Shown: positions 36,151 through 45,900 of the stretch, in pieces | Layout of the letters: every line of letters starts with the position of its first letter | Numbering within the stretch: position 1 is the first letter of the stretch | Source: Sphingomonadaceae bacterium | GTDB taxonomy: Bacteria; Pseudomonadota; Alphaproteobacteria; Sphingomonadales; Sphingomonadaceae | Assembly: GCA_019239915.1 (NCBI GenBank) | Contig: JAFAZF010000014.1 | Coordinates: forward strand, 62,001-126,000 | Reading direction: 5' to 3' | DNA length: 64,000 nucleotides | Notes under the pieces: generated by a model | What the model was told of the DNA's origin: nothing | The model's database searches: none | Seen by the model: the letters and a program-made list of their open reading frames with translations, nothing else | Position numbers and translations under genes: made by a program

Positions 36151-36453
36151 ATGAAATATGAGGTGATCGACAATCGTGAGAGCAAGCGCGAGCGCGTGCT
36201 GCTCGGCTGCGAGATCGCGTTCGGCGGCGGCCGCCACCGCGCCCATCTCCTCAACATCTCCGAGAGCGGCGCCAAGCTCGACGCCGACGACGTGCCGGCC
36301 GTCGGCGATTCGATCACGCTGTATCGTGACGATCACGCCCTCGCCGGCAATGTGAACTGGGTGCAGGACCATCGCTTCGGCATCCAGTTCGATGCGCGGC
36401 TCGATGCGGCGGTCGTCGCCCATTATGCCGCGATGCTCTTCCGCCGAAACTGA
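36151..36453 (+). CDS. PilZ domain protein
   Basis: The 100-residue single-domain protein has RxxxR (ESKRERVLLGCEIAFGG) and NISESGAKL, matching the c-di-GMP-binding RxxxR and (D/N)xSxxG motifs of PilZ. It is therefore a likely c-di-GMP receptor; the target cannot be read. AGGGG is near the ATG. A palindrome-containing spacer separates it from the downstream dienelactone-hydrolase-like gene. Confidence 0.85.
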   Translation: MKYEVIDNRESKRERVLLGCEIAFGGGRHRAHLLNISESGAKLDADDVPAVGDSITLYRDDHALAGNVNWVQDHRFGIQFDARLDAAVVAHYAAMLFRRN

Positions 36454-36467
36454 TCCGCGCCTAATCC

Positions 36468-36490
36468 GCTCCCTCGCCTGGAGAGGGAGC
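36468..36490 (+). promoter_or_regulatory. Stem-loop covering the Shine-Dalgarno of the dienelactone-hydrolase-like gene
   Basis: GCTCCCTC (36468-36475) pairs perfectly with GAGGGAGC (36483-36490) across a 7-nt loop. The right arm is the purine-rich ribosome-binding site, 5 nt before the ATG at 36496. The hairpin could keep translation low until opened. It is also similar to the CCCTCTCC-type palindromes of this genome, so a repeat origin is equally possible. Confidence 0.45.
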
Positions 36491-36495
36491 AGGTC

Positions 36496-37233
36496 ATGGC
36501 CATGCAATCGCTCGAGATCGCAGCCGCCGACGGCTGCATCGACGCCGAGCTGTATCTGAGCGGCGAAGCGCCGCGCCCGGCGGTGCTGCTGTTCACCGAC
36601 ATCCGCGGCATCCGCGAGGCATTCCGCGCCCATGCCCGGCGGCTGGCCGAGGCGGGTCACGCCGTGCTGATGCCGAACATCTTCTATCGATGGACGAAGC
36701 CGCCGGTGATGACGGCCGGCGAGAGCATGGCCGATCCGGCGGTGCGCGATCGCCTGATGGGCTGGAAGGATGCGCTCGGCCCCGACGAGCAGGCGCGCGA
36801 TTTCGCCGCCCTCATCGCGGCGCTGGATGCGCAGCCGGGCGTCGCCCGCGGGCCGATCGCCGCTGTCGGCTACTGCATGACCGGCAGCTTCGCGCTGCGT
36901 TGCGCCGCGCTGCATCCCGATCGGGTCGCGGCAGCGGCGTCCTTCCACGGCGGCAGCCTCGCCGAGCCCTGCAATCCGCTCAGCGTCCACGAGCTGGTCG
37001 GCGCGATCAGAGCGCGCGTCCATGTCGGCCATGCCGACGAGGACGCCACCGCCCCGCCCGATCAGATCGCGCGGCTCGATCGCGCGCTCGCGGACGCCCA
37101 TGTCGACTTCACGACCGAGTTCTACCGCGGCGCCAGGCACGGCTTCACGATCGACGGTCAGGCTTATGACGCGACCGCTTCCGCGCGGCACTTCGCGCGG
37201 CTGACCACCTTGCTGGCGGAAACGCTCGGCTAA
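36496..37233 (+). CDS. Dienelactone hydrolase family protein
   Basis: The 245-residue alpha/beta hydrolase has the DLH-type elbow VGYCMTG with Cys nucleophile, a late Asp in HVGHADEDATAPP, and His in ARHGFTIDG. The N-terminal FTDIRGIREAFRAHARRL replaces the usual substrate-binding start. Family members cleave dienelactone in aromatic degradation or act on other cyclic esters. No aromatic-pathway genes are adjacent, so the substrate is open. Confidence 0.87.
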   Translation: MAMQSLEIAAADGCIDAELYLSGEAPRPAVLLFTDIRGIREAFRAHARRLAEAGHAVLMPNIFYRWTKPPVMTAGESMADPAVRDRLMGWKDALGPDEQARDFAALIAALDAQPGVARGPIAAVGYCMTGSFALRCAALHPDRVAAAASFHGGSLAEPCNPLSVHELVGAIRARVHVGHADEDATAPPDQIARLDRALADAHVDFTTEFYRGARHGFTIDGQAYDATASARHFARLTTLLAETLG

Positions 37234-37286
37234 GCCGGACTGCAGACCGTTGGGGCAGCGTTCGGCTGGCAGGCTCGCTGCTTGCG

Positions 37287-38819
37287 CTAATGCCAGAAGC
37301 GCTTGACGTCGATCAGCGCGGCATGGGCCTCGGCCGCCTTGCGGATCAGCGCGTCGCGGCTCTGGTGATCGGCGGCGAGCGCCGTCGCGGTGGGGCTGCC
37401 CTCCAGCCCTAGCCGCGCAAGCACCAGCGGCTCGGTGGCGAGATCGTTGAGGTCGCCGAGATCGGCCTGCATCGCCTCCAGCGCGGCGAGGAAGGCGGCG
37501 TGACGGCGGCGCGGCTTCGGCTGGGCGTAAAGCTCGGCGAAGAATTCGGTCGCGTAGCGCAGCTTCTTCGCCTGGATGCGGAGCTCGTGCCGCGCCTCGT
37601 CCTCGATATGCGCGAGATTGCGCCCGCGCCGCTTCACCTTGCGGCGGAACTTCTCGAGCACCTGCCCCGCGAACATCGGAAGCGGCTCCTCGCGGAGCGC
37701 CGCACTCGCCTTGTCCGAGAGCCAGCCGCCGAGCGCGATCCACTCGACGAGATCGACCATCAGCGCGCGGGTGCGCTCCGAGGCAAGCGCCGTCTCGACC
37801 TCGGCATAGGCAGCCTGGCGCGCCGGCTTCAGCGGCCGTCCCTCACGCTTGGAGAGTCGGCCGATCAGCACGTCGATGTTGCGCGCTTCGCCGAGCTCGG
37901 CCGCGAGCCAGCGCAACTCGCCGCGGAGATGCTCGAAATGATCGTCGACGAGGATCTCGCGGAAGATCGAGAAGGTGGAGCGCAGCCGCCGCAATGCGAC
38001 GCGCGCCTGATGCAGCGCGATGTCGTTGCCGGTGCGGCGCAGGATCGATTCGTTGACGCAGAATTGGCGCAGGCAAGCACGCGCGATCGCCTGGAAACCC
38101 TGCGCGGCGCTCATTTCGGACGTCAGCCGCACGGGCTGCGACTTGAGCGGTTTGTCGAGCTCGTCGTCGAGCAGGCGATAGCCCCGTTCGGACTTGGTCA
38201 GCACGCCAAGCTGGAGCGGCGCCTGATCGCCGAGCAGCCGCGCGACATCGAATAGCAGCGCCGGATCGCCTTCCTTGAGCTCGAGCTCGATCTCGCTGAC
38301 CGGCGTGGTGCGGCCGGCGACGCTGATTTCGCCGGTGTCGAGCGCGAGCTCGATCGTCGCGCCCTCGCACTGAATCTGCGCGAGCCGGCGGCGCACCTTC
38401 ACCTCGAAGATCGGCGCGAGCCGTGCGAGCTCCTGCGCGTCGACCAGCGCCCCCAGCGGCGCGCCGAAGTCGTCGACGATCGGGCGATCGTCGGCCACCT
38501 CGCGTTCCCATTCGGGCCGCACGAACAGGCCCGCGGCGGCGCCCGTCTCGGCCTTGACGGTCTGGATGCGGGTCTCGCCGACGCGGCGGATGCGCAGCGA
38601 TAGGCCGCATTTGAGCAGCGCCCGCGACGGCGTGTCGAAATAGATGGCATGCTGGTCGCGGACCTCGATATCGGCCGACCCCAGGAGCGGCGCGGCGACG
38701 ATCGCCTCGGCATCCGACGAATCGAGCTCGAGCTTCAGTTCCAGCTCTTTGCCGTCGCCTTCCGTTGCCGGTTGCGGCGGCGGCTCGTCGACGATCGCAT
38801 GGGGCAGCACACGGGCCAT
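37287..38819 (-). CDS. CYTH-CHAD domain protein (inorganic triphosphatase-like with polyphosphate-binding domain)
   Basis: The 510-residue protein has an N-terminal CYTH domain with the ExExK signature ELELK (residues 25-29) and the tunnel-fold segments ending ELELKEGDPALLFDVA, followed by a CHAD domain (about 220-510) with its repeated His/Arg/Lys helices such as HQARVALRRLRSTFSIF and RHELRIQAKKLRYATEFF. CYTH domains hydrolyse triphosphate or tripolyphosphate; CHAD domains bind polyphosphate. Several upstream ATGs are in frame; 38819 is chosen from family alignment. It is divergent from a Nudix gene. Confidence 0.93.
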   Translation of the reverse strand: MARVLPHAIVDEPPPQPATEGDGKELELKLELDSSDAEAIVAAPLLGSADIEVRDQHAIYFDTPSRALLKCGLSLRIRRVGETRIQTVKAETGAAAGLFVRPEWEREVADDRPIVDDFGAPLGALVDAQELARLAPIFEVKVRRRLAQIQCEGATIELALDTGEISVAGRTTPVSEIELELKEGDPALLFDVARLLGDQAPLQLGVLTKSERGYRLLDDELDKPLKSQPVRLTSEMSAAQGFQAIARACLRQFCVNESILRRTGNDIALHQARVALRRLRSTFSIFREILVDDHFEHLRGELRWLAAELGEARNIDVLIGRLSKREGRPLKPARQAAYAEVETALASERTRALMVDLVEWIALGGWLSDKASAALREEPLPMFAGQVLEKFRRKVKRRGRNLAHIEDEARHELRIQAKKLRYATEFFAELYAQPKPRRRHAAFLAALEAMQADLGDLNDLATEPLVLARLGLEGSPTATALAADHQSRDALIRKAAEAHAALIDVKRFWH

Positions 38820-39006
38820 TGGCCTCATCCTATAGCAGATATCCACAGCTTGGCGACGAAACGGACGAACGCGCCCGGTCGCTCCATGCCGAAGCATCTT
38901 GCCGCAAGCTTCTCGGCTGGGTGATGAACGAACCATTGCGCATCTGTTTCGGAACGAAGCCTCGCCTGGAGGGTCCTAAGCGCTAGTGAACGGAGGTTGG
39001 CTCCTG

Positions 39007-39471
39007 ATGCTCCAGCGGCACGCGGCGCGGCTGCTCACGCGGATCGGCGTCGCGATCGACGACCATCGCGCGGGGCCCGGCGGCACCCGGCTGCAGGTCG
39101 CCGCCTTGCCCTACCGCAGCGGCGAGCACGGCGTCGAAATCCTGCTCGTCACCTCGCGCCGCTCGCGGCGCTGGATCCTGCCCAAGGGCTGGCCGCTGCA
39201 CGGCCAGAGCCTCGCCGATTCGGCAGCGCGCGAGGCCTATGAGGAGGCCGGCATCCAGGGCGAGACCGCGCCGGGCGAGATCGGCCGCTTCATGACGATG
39301 AAGCCGGGCGCCGGACCGCATCCGGTGCTCGTCTTCCCGCTGGCAGTCGTTACCGAGCTCGCCCACTGGCCCGAGCAGCGCGAACGCAGCCGCAAATGGT
39401 TTCCGATCGGCGAGGCGATCGCCGCGATCGCACCCGACCAGCGCGAGTTGCTGCGCGGCTTCGAGCCATGA
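39007..39471 (+). CDS. Nudix hydrolase, DIPP-like
   Basis: The 154-residue protein has the Nudix box with G-x-P-x-H-G and AREAYEEAGI, the family phrase WILPKGWPLHGQ found in diphosphoinositol-polyphosphate phosphohydrolase-like Nudix enzymes, and WFPIGEAI late. These act on inositol pyrophosphates, Ap(n)A or polyphosphate. GGAGG lies 10 nt upstream of the ATG at 39007, better than the GTG at 38986. It is divergent from the polyphosphate-binding CYTH-CHAD gene, a suggestive pairing. Confidence 0.88.
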   Translation: MLQRHAARLLTRIGVAIDDHRAGPGGTRLQVAALPYRSGEHGVEILLVTSRRSRRWILPKGWPLHGQSLADSAAREAYEEAGIQGETAPGEIGRFMTMKPGAGPHPVLVFPLAVVTELAHWPEQRERSRKWFPIGEAIAAIAPDQRELLRGFEP

Positions 39472-39481
39472 TGGTTGCACG

Positions 39482-39712
39482 ATGAAGCGGGGTCAGCTGG
39501 TCACCGAGATTTGGCGGTCAGATCGAAAGCGCTCGGTCGTTATCCTGAAGCGCGGCAGACTCTTCTCGTGGGAAGAGCATGGTGAGGAATTGGATTGCGG
39601 CGAGAGGTTCTGGACGATCCTTTCCGGCGGTGGCCTGTTCGAAACTGCGGATGCAGCCGAGCGAGCTGCGTGTGTAGAACTTTCCTGGCTGCGAAGACCT
39701 TCTCCGAACTGA
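39482..39712 (+). CDS. Small hypothetical protein
   Basis: The 76-residue frame starts 10 bp after the Nudix stop. It shows alternating beta-like segments (LVTEIWRSDRKRSVVILKRGRL and ERFWTILSGG) and a terminal helix with ETADAAERAACVELSWL, reminiscent of small uncharacterised sphingomonad proteins. No Shine-Dalgarno is clear and its GC at third positions is lower than in neighbours. It may be cotranscribed with the Nudix gene. The call rests on position and overall pattern only. Confidence 0.55.
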   Translation: MKRGQLVTEIWRSDRKRSVVILKRGRLFSWEEHGEELDCGERFWTILSGGGLFETADAAERAACVELSWLRRPSPN

Positions 39713-39848
39713 GCGGTACCAGGCGAGCCTTGACCTTTGCCGCCGCTTCCGCCATGGGCGCCGCTTCGCAATTGGCCCCGCACGTCCGGTGAAGCGGTGG
39801 CCCTGCCGGATCTCTCCCGATTTCCGAACAGCGCGGCTCCGGGCTGAA

Positions 39849-39871
39849 CGCCGCGGCATTTCGCCGCGGCG
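39849..39871 (+). promoter_or_regulatory. Perfect stem-loop in the rpsD leader
   Basis: CGCCGCGGC (39849-39857), loop ATTTC, GCCGCGGCG (39863-39871): a 9-bp perfect GC stem ending 21 nt before the rpsD ATG and 9 nt before its GAAGGA. S4 autoregulates its synthesis through leader RNA in other bacteria; whether this hairpin does so is unknown. There is no T-run, so a terminator is less likely. Confidence 0.45.
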
Positions 39872-39892
39872 AACGCAGTTGAAGGACCTGTC

Positions 39893-40507
39893 ATGTCGAA
39901 GCGCAGCAGCGCCAAGCACAAGCTCGATCGCCGCATGGGCGAGAATATCTGGGGTCGCCCGAAGAGCCCGGTCAACAAGCGCGAATACGGCCCCGGCCAG
40001 CACGGCCAGCGCCGCAAGGGCAAGACCTCGGACTACGGCATCCAGCTCAAGGCGAAGCAGAAGCTCAAGGGCTATTACGGCGACGTCACCGAGAAGCAGT
40101 TCAAGAAGGCCTATATCGAGGCCGCCCGCATGAAGGGCGACACCGGCCAGAACCTGATCGGCCTGCTCGAGCGCCGGCTCGACGCGATCGTCTATCGCGC
40201 CAAGTTCGCGCCGACGATCTTCGCCTCGCGCCAGCTCGTCAGCCACGGCCACATCCGCGTCAACGGCGTGAAGTGCAACATCGCCAGCCGGCTCGTGAAG
40301 GTCGGCGACGTCGTCGAGCTCGGCTCGAAGGCGCAGGAGATGGCACTGGTGCTCGAGGCGCAGAGCCTCTCCGAGCGCGAGGTGCCCGATTATGTCGTGC
40401 AGGACGGCACCGCCAAGGTGCAGTTCAGCCGCGTGCCCGCGCTCGACGAGGTGCCCTATCCGGTGAAGATGGAACCGAACCTAGTCGTCGAGTTCTATTC
40501 GCGCTGA
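39893..40507 (+). CDS. rpsD: 30S ribosomal protein S4
   Basis: The 204-residue protein has the S4 N-terminal domain ([36 protein letters not shown]) and the S4 RNA-binding domain ([15 protein letters not shown]). It initiates 16S rRNA assembly of the small subunit. The N-terminus is the alphaproteobacterial type lacking a zinc-binding Cys cluster. GAAGGA precedes the ATG. It is alone, with an intrinsic terminator immediately after it, not in an alpha-operon. Confidence 0.98.
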   Translation: MSKRSSAKHKLDRRMGENIWGRPKSPVNKREYGPGQHGQRRKGKTSDYGIQLKAKQKLKGYYGDVTEKQFKKAYIEAARMKGDTGQNLIGLLERRLDAIVYRAKFAPTIFASRQLVSHGHIRVNGVKCNIASRLVKVGDVVELGSKAQEMALVLEAQSLSEREVPDYVVQDGTAKVQFSRVPALDEVPYPVKMEPNLVVEFYSR

Positions 40508-40533
40508 GCCTGGCGGCAGCTCTGTTTCGAAGG

Positions 40534-40559
40534 GGGCGGTCCGTTCGGGCCGCCCTTTT
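40534..40559 (+). terminator. Intrinsic terminator after rpsD
   Basis: GGGCGGTCC (40534-40542), loop GTTC, GGGCCGCCC (40547-40555), then TTTT. A 9-bp GC-rich stem with one G-T pair and a T-run, 26 bp after the rpsD stop. Confidence 0.85.
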
Positions 40560-40615
40560 CGTTTGTCATACAGCGCTTATAGGCAAGCCCGACTCTCCAG
40601 GAGACGATTCCCCTC

Positions 40616-41614
40616 ATGCCCGCCCGCCAGCCGCCCGAATGGGCGCCGCACGAAGCCGTCTGGATCGGGTGGCCGAGCCACGAGGAGCTGTGGCTGGAGG
40701 ACCTCGGCCGCGCGCGCCGCGAGGTCGCCGGGTTCGCGCGCGCGGTCCATGCCGAGGGACGCGGCGAACGCGTGATCCTCGTCGCCGCCAACGAGGAGGC
40801 GGAGGCGAGCGCCAAGGCGGTCGGCGTCGATGTCATGACTGCGACGTTCGGCGACGTCTGGTTGCGTGATACCGGTCCCATCGTGGTGCTCGGCGAGCAT
40901 AGCCGCGCCGCGCGCCGCTTCGCGTTCAACGGCTGGGGTGGCAAGTACAACCTCAAGGGCGATCAGACGATCGGCGCAATCCTCGCCGGACGCGCCAACC
41001 TCGCGCTGGTGACGCGCGAATGGGTGCTCGAGGGCGGCGCCATCGACGTCGACGGCACCGGCCTCGCCGTCACCACCGAGCAGTGCCTGCTCAATCCGAA
41101 CCGCAATCCCGAGCTTACCAAGCAGGCGATCGAGCGGCGGCTCGCGGTCGATCTCGGCATCGATCGCGTGCTGTGGCTCGGCGACGGCCTGCTCAACGAC
41201 CATACCGATGGCCACGTCGACAATCTCGCGCGCTTCATCGGCAGGAACCGGCTCGCCATTCCGACGCCGGCGGGGCGCGACGATCCCAACGCGGCGGCGT
41301 TCCGCACCGCCGAGGCGCGCGCGAAACGCTTCGGGGTCGAGGTGGTGCTCGTGCCCTCGCCCGGCCGCGTCGAGCGCGACGGCGAGATCGTGCCCGCCTC
41401 CTACATGAACTTCTACATCGGCAACGCGGCGGTGGTGATCCCGGTCTGGGGTGCGGACAACGACCAGGCGGCGGTCGACGCGATCGGCGCGCTCTTCCCC
41501 GATCGCGACGCGGTCGGCATTCGCAGCGACCATCTGCTCACCGGCGGCGGCAGCTTCCACTGCATCTCGCAGCAATTGCCGACCCGCGATGCGATGAAGG
41601 CGGTCGGGGGATGA
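40616..41614 (+). CDS. aguA: Agmatine deiminase
   Basis: The 332-residue amidinotransferase-fold enzyme converts agmatine to N-carbamoylputrescine and ammonia. It has WPSHEELW near the start, GDVWLRDTGPI, GWGGKYN, LEGGAIDVDGTG, DGHVDNLARF, and the catalytic Cys316 in GGGSFHCISQQ. AGGAGA precedes the ATG. The next gene on the strand, N-carbamoylputrescine amidase, gives the following step; a palindromic repeat lies between them. Confidence 0.95.
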   Translation: MPARQPPEWAPHEAVWIGWPSHEELWLEDLGRARREVAGFARAVHAEGRGERVILVAANEEAEASAKAVGVDVMTATFGDVWLRDTGPIVVLGEHSRAARRFAFNGWGGKYNLKGDQTIGAILAGRANLALVTREWVLEGGAIDVDGTGLAVTTEQCLLNPNRNPELTKQAIERRLAVDLGIDRVLWLGDGLLNDHTDGHVDNLARFIGRNRLAIPTPAGRDDPNAAAFRTAEARAKRFGVEVVLVPSPGRVERDGEIVPASYMNFYIGNAAVVIPVWGADNDQAAVDAIGALFPDRDAVGIRSDHLLTGGGSFHCISQQLPTRDAMKAVGG

Positions 41615-41657
41615 TTTCTCCGGCTCGCGATCTACATTTCGCTTGAAACATTCAGCC

Positions 41658-41750
41658 GTCATTCCCGCGAAGGCGGGAATCCATAGGCCTTGCCCTCGAG
41701 CTTTCACTACAGCGGTTGAGACTATGGATCCCCGCCTGCGCGGGGATGAC
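41658..41750. repeat. Palindromic intergenic repeat (GTCATTCCCGCG family)
   Basis: The left arm GTCATTCCCGCGAAGGCGGG and the right arm, which reads CGGGGATGAC at its end, form a long imperfect palindrome with inner GGATCC-like pairing (ATCCATAG and CTATGGAT). This is a different family from the CCGTTCG repeats, widespread in many proteobacteria. Frames encoding peptides such as DSRLRGNDG here are repeat-derived and not genes. Confidence 0.85.
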
Positions 41751-41778
41751 GAACTTTAGAGCGAGAGCAAGGTTGTCA

Positions 41779-42627
41779 ATGACCGAAGTCACCGTCGCCG
41801 CGCTGCAGCTCGCCTTCGAGGACGATGTCGCGCGCAACATCGCCAACGTCTCCGAGCTGGTGCGCGATGCGGCGGCGCGCGGCGCCCAGGTGATCCTGCC
41901 GCCAGAGCTGTTCGAGGGGCCCTATTTCTGCCGCGTCGAGGACGAGGGACTGTTTGCGACGGCGCAGCCGACCGAGCGGCATCCGTCGGTGCTGGCGATG
42001 CGCGCGCTGGCCGCCGAGCTCGGCGTCCACATCCCCACCAGCTTCTTCGAGTGCGACGGCCCGCACTACTATAACAGCCTGGCGATGATCGGGCCGGATG
42101 GCGCGGTGCAGGGCGTCTACCGCAAGAGCCACATTCCGGACGGACCCGGCTACGAGGAGAAATTCTATTTCCGTCCGGGCAATACCGGCTTCCGCGTCTG
42201 GAAGGATGCGCCGGTGCCGCTCGGCGTCGGCGTCTGCTGGGACCAATGGTATCCGGAGACGGCACGCGCGCTGATGCTGATGGGCGCGGAGATCCTCTTC
42301 TATCCGACCGCGATCGGCGCCGAGCCGCACGACCCCTCGCTCGATACGTCGCGGCTGTGGCGGCGCGCGATGGTCGGTCACGCCGTCTCCAACGTCGTGC
42401 CGGTGGTGGCCGCCAACCGTATCGGCGACGAGGAAGGCCAGCTCTTCTACGGCCACAGCTTCATCTGCGACGAGCGCGGAGACATGCTCACGGAGTTCGG
42501 CGCCAAGGAGACCGGCGCGCTCGTCGCGACGCTCGATCTCGATCGCGTGAAGCGGCACCGCGCCGCGTTCGGCTTCTTCCGCGATCGCCGGCCCGAGCTT
42601 TACGGGCGTCTCGTCGAGGACGTCTAG
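41779..42627 (+). CDS. aguB: N-carbamoylputrescine amidase
   Basis: The 282-residue nitrilase-fold enzyme hydrolyses N-carbamoylputrescine to putrescine, CO2 and ammonia. The triad lies in PELFEGPYFC (Glu), YRKSHIPDGPGYEEKFYF (Lys) and VGVCWDQWYPE (Cys153). The frame extends back to 41716 through a palindromic repeat; the ATG at 41779 gives the family N-terminus MTEVTVAALQ. With agmatine deiminase it completes an arginine-decarboxylase-dependent route to putrescine. Confidence 0.96.
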   Translation: MTEVTVAALQLAFEDDVARNIANVSELVRDAAARGAQVILPPELFEGPYFCRVEDEGLFATAQPTERHPSVLAMRALAAELGVHIPTSFFECDGPHYYNSLAMIGPDGAVQGVYRKSHIPDGPGYEEKFYFRPGNTGFRVWKDAPVPLGVGVCWDQWYPETARALMLMGAEILFYPTAIGAEPHDPSLDTSRLWRRAMVGHAVSNVVPVVAANRIGDEEGQLFYGHSFICDERGDMLTEFGAKETGALVATLDLDRVKRHRAAFGFFRDRRPELYGRLVEDV

Positions 42628-42658
42628 AGCGCTATTCGACCAACCTGAATCGCCTCAG

Positions 42659-42782
42659 CCGTTCGGGCTGAGCCCTTCGACGGCCTGCCAAGGCAGGCGC
42701 TCAGGATGAATTTCGATCCTGCGGATCGAAATCGAAGCCCATGCGCTGTGGCTGCCCTTCGACTTCGCTCAGGGCGAGCGGG
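42659..42782. repeat. Compound palindromic intergenic repeat (CCGTTCG family)
   Basis: The element starts CCGTTCGGGCTGAGCCCTTC and ends with the reverse complement of CCGCTCGCCCTGAGCGAAGT. Inside is a perfect inner stem ATTTCGATCC-TGC-GGATCGAAAT (42710-42732). It is the longest member of the family in the window (about 124 bp) and lies between aguB and the large polysaccharide enzyme. Confidence 0.8.
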
Positions 42783-42904
42783 GAATGATGGATCAGTCAG
42801 GCCGAAAAAGGTTCAAAAAGCGCCGAGGGCGGTCTCGCCGCACTTTTCATGTGCATAGCCGCCGTCTTGCGGGTAGCGCCGTCCCGATCAGGCACAGATA
42901 GACC

Positions 42905-45900
42905 ATGAGCAACGACGCGCGCCCGATCTTCTTCGACCAGTCCGGTCGCCGCAAACGGCGCTTCACGATCGGGGTGGTCGCGTTCCTGGCGCTGATCCTG
43001 CTCGCGCTTCTGCTGTTCGTGACCTCGATCGTCGAGGTCGCGCCGCAGCGGCAGCTGCCGTTCGAGGCGGAGCGCACGCCGATCCACGGCGCCCGCGGGC
43101 CGGTCGGCGCGCTCGCGCACGATGCCAAGAAGCGGCTCAATCGCGTGATCCGCGATGCCGGCTGGTTCCTGCCGGGCTCACCCAGCAAGCCGGCGACGCC
43201 CTCCGCGCTCAGCGTCGCCTTCCACGCGCCGTGGGACGATGCCAGCGCCGCCTCGCTGCAGCGCCACGTCAACGATGTCGACTGGCTGATCCCGGCGTGG
43301 ATGTCGGTCAGCGGCCCGCGTTTCACCTTCACCGTCTTTCCGGACGTCCGCGCCCACGAGATCCTCGCCAGCGCGACGCACCGCCCGAAGCTGCTGCCGA
43401 TGGTGCAGGATGCGATCCAGGGTACTTGGGATCCGAAGAACGCCGCCGGGCTGCTCCACGACCCGCGTTCCCGCGCGCGTTTCCTCGATGTGCTCGAGCA
43501 GCAGCTGCTCAGGATGCGCGCCGACGGCGCCTGCTTCGACATCGAGGCGATCCCGCCGAGCGCGCAGGCCGATTATCTCAGGCTGCTGAACGAGGCGAAC
43601 ACGCGGTTCGATCGGCATGGCTGGCTGCTCACCGTGGCGGTGCCGGTCGGGGATCCCGACTGGAACCTCAAGGCCTATGCGGCGATCGCCGACAAGATCT
43701 TCCTGATGGCCTATGACGAGCATGACGACAGCGGCGATCCCGGCCCGATCGCGAGCCAGGGCTGGTTTATCCAGACCGTCGCGCATGCGCTGCAGGGCGT
43801 GCCGCGCGACAAGGTCGTCGTCGCGCTGGGCTCCTATTCCTATGACTGGGGCAAGGGCGTCGACACCGACACGCTCTCGGTCGAGGATGCGTGGCTGCGC
43901 GCGCACGAGTCGAATACCATCCCGAGCTTCGACAAGGCGAGCGCCAACTCGGTCTACGATTATGACGAGAACGGCGTCCATCACGAGGTCTGGATCGAGG
44001 ACGCCGCGACGATCGCCAACGAGATGGCGATCCTGCGCCGCTCGGGCCTCCAAGGCTTCGCACTGTGGCGGCTCGGCACCGAGGATCCGTCGATCTGGGA
44101 GCTCTTCGGTCGCGCCCATGCCAACGGCGCCGACCCACGCACGATCCGCGCGATCCCGGCCGGCACCGACGTCGACATCGAAGGCTCGGGCGAGATATTG
44201 CGCGTCGGCTCGGTGCCGGTGCCGGGCTTCCGCGATGTCGCGCTCGACAACCACGGACTAATCGCGGACCTCCGCTTCACCCAGCTTCCGCTGCCCTATA
44301 CGATCGAACGCGCGGGCTATCGGCCGGGCTATGTCGCGCTGACGTTCGACGACGGGCCCGACGCCAACTTCACGCCGAAGATCCTCGATATTCTGAGGGC
44401 CAAGGGGGTGCACGCCACCTTCTTCATCATCGGCGAAAACGCGCTCACCAACCGCGGCCTGCTCAATCGGCTCGTCGCCGAGGGCCACGAGATCGGCAAC
44501 CACACCTACACCCATCCCAATCTCGGCCGCATGACGACCGGCGAAACCGATCTCGAACTCAACGCCACGCAGCGCCTCTTCCAGGCCTTCACCGGCCGAT
44601 CGATGCGGCTGTTCCGCGCGCCCTATTTCGGTGACGCCGAGCCGACCACGGCGGACGAGATCGACGCGGTGTGGCGCGGCCAGCAGCTCGGCTATCTCTC
44701 CGTCGGCCTCCATGTCGACGCCCAGGATTGGCAGCGCCCGGGCGTGCCCGCGATCATCCGCAACGTCATGGACGGCGTCGCCTCCGACGACCCGGATCGC
44801 AGCGCGCAGGTGGTGCTGCTCCACGATTCGGGCGGCGACCGGCGCCAGACGATCGAGGCGCTGCCGACGATCATCGATCAGCTGCGCGCGAAGGGCTACA
44901 AGTTCGTCACCGCCTCGCAGTTGATCGGCCTCACGCAGGATCAGGTGATGCCGCGCATCGCGGCGAGCGACCGGCTGGCGGCGCGCATGAACCTCGCGCT
45001 GTTCAGCACGCTCGGCTTCATCGTCCAGGCGCTGCACTGGCTGTTCGCGATCGCGATCTCGGTCGGCATTGCGCGTTCGGTGCTGCTCTCGGCGCTGGCG
45101 CTGTGGCAGGCGCGGCGCGAGAACCGCACCGTCTTCCCGCCGATCGATCCGGATCGCTTCGTCTCGGTGCTGATTCCCGCCTTCAACGAGGCGCGCGTGA
45201 TCGAGCGATCGGTGCGGCGCGTGCTCGACAGCCGCGACGTCGAGATCGAGGTGATCGTGATCGACGACGGTTCGAAGGACGAAACCAGCGCGATCGTCCG
45301 CGCCGCCTTTGCCGACGAGCCGCGCGTCCGCCTGCTCACGCTCGAGAATGGCGGCAAGGCGCGTGCGCTCAACCAGGGGCTGCTGCTCGCACGCGGCGAG
45401 ATCGTGATCGCGCTCGACGCCGACACCCAGTTCGAGCCGACGACGATCGCGCGGCTGGCGCGCTGGTTCGTCGATCCGACGATCGGCGCGGTGGCGGGCA
45501 ACGCCAAGGTCGGCAATCGCATCAATCTCGTCACGCGCTGGCAGGCGCTCGAATATGTCACCGCGCAGAATCTCGAGCGGCGCGCGCTCGCCGCGCTCGG
45601 CGCGATGACGGTCGTGCCCGGCGCGGTCGGCGCATGGCGTGCCGCGACGCTGCGCGAGATCGGCGGGTACCCGTCGGATACACTGGCCGAGGATCAGGAC
45701 CTCACCATCGCGATCCAGCGCGCCGGCTGGGACGTGCGCTACGATCAATATGCGGTGGCGTGGACCGAGGCGCCCGAGAACGCCGCCGGGCTCGCCAAGC
45801 AGCGCTTCCGCTGGGCGTTCGGAACGCTACAATGCCTGTGGAAGCATCGCGCGGTGATGGCGAAAGGCAAGCCACGGGGCCTCGCCTATATCGGCCTGCC

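Noticed and set aside
41652-41846. Short frame encoding peptides such as DSRLRGNDG
   Set aside because: It is the translation of a palindromic repeat, a known false positive.
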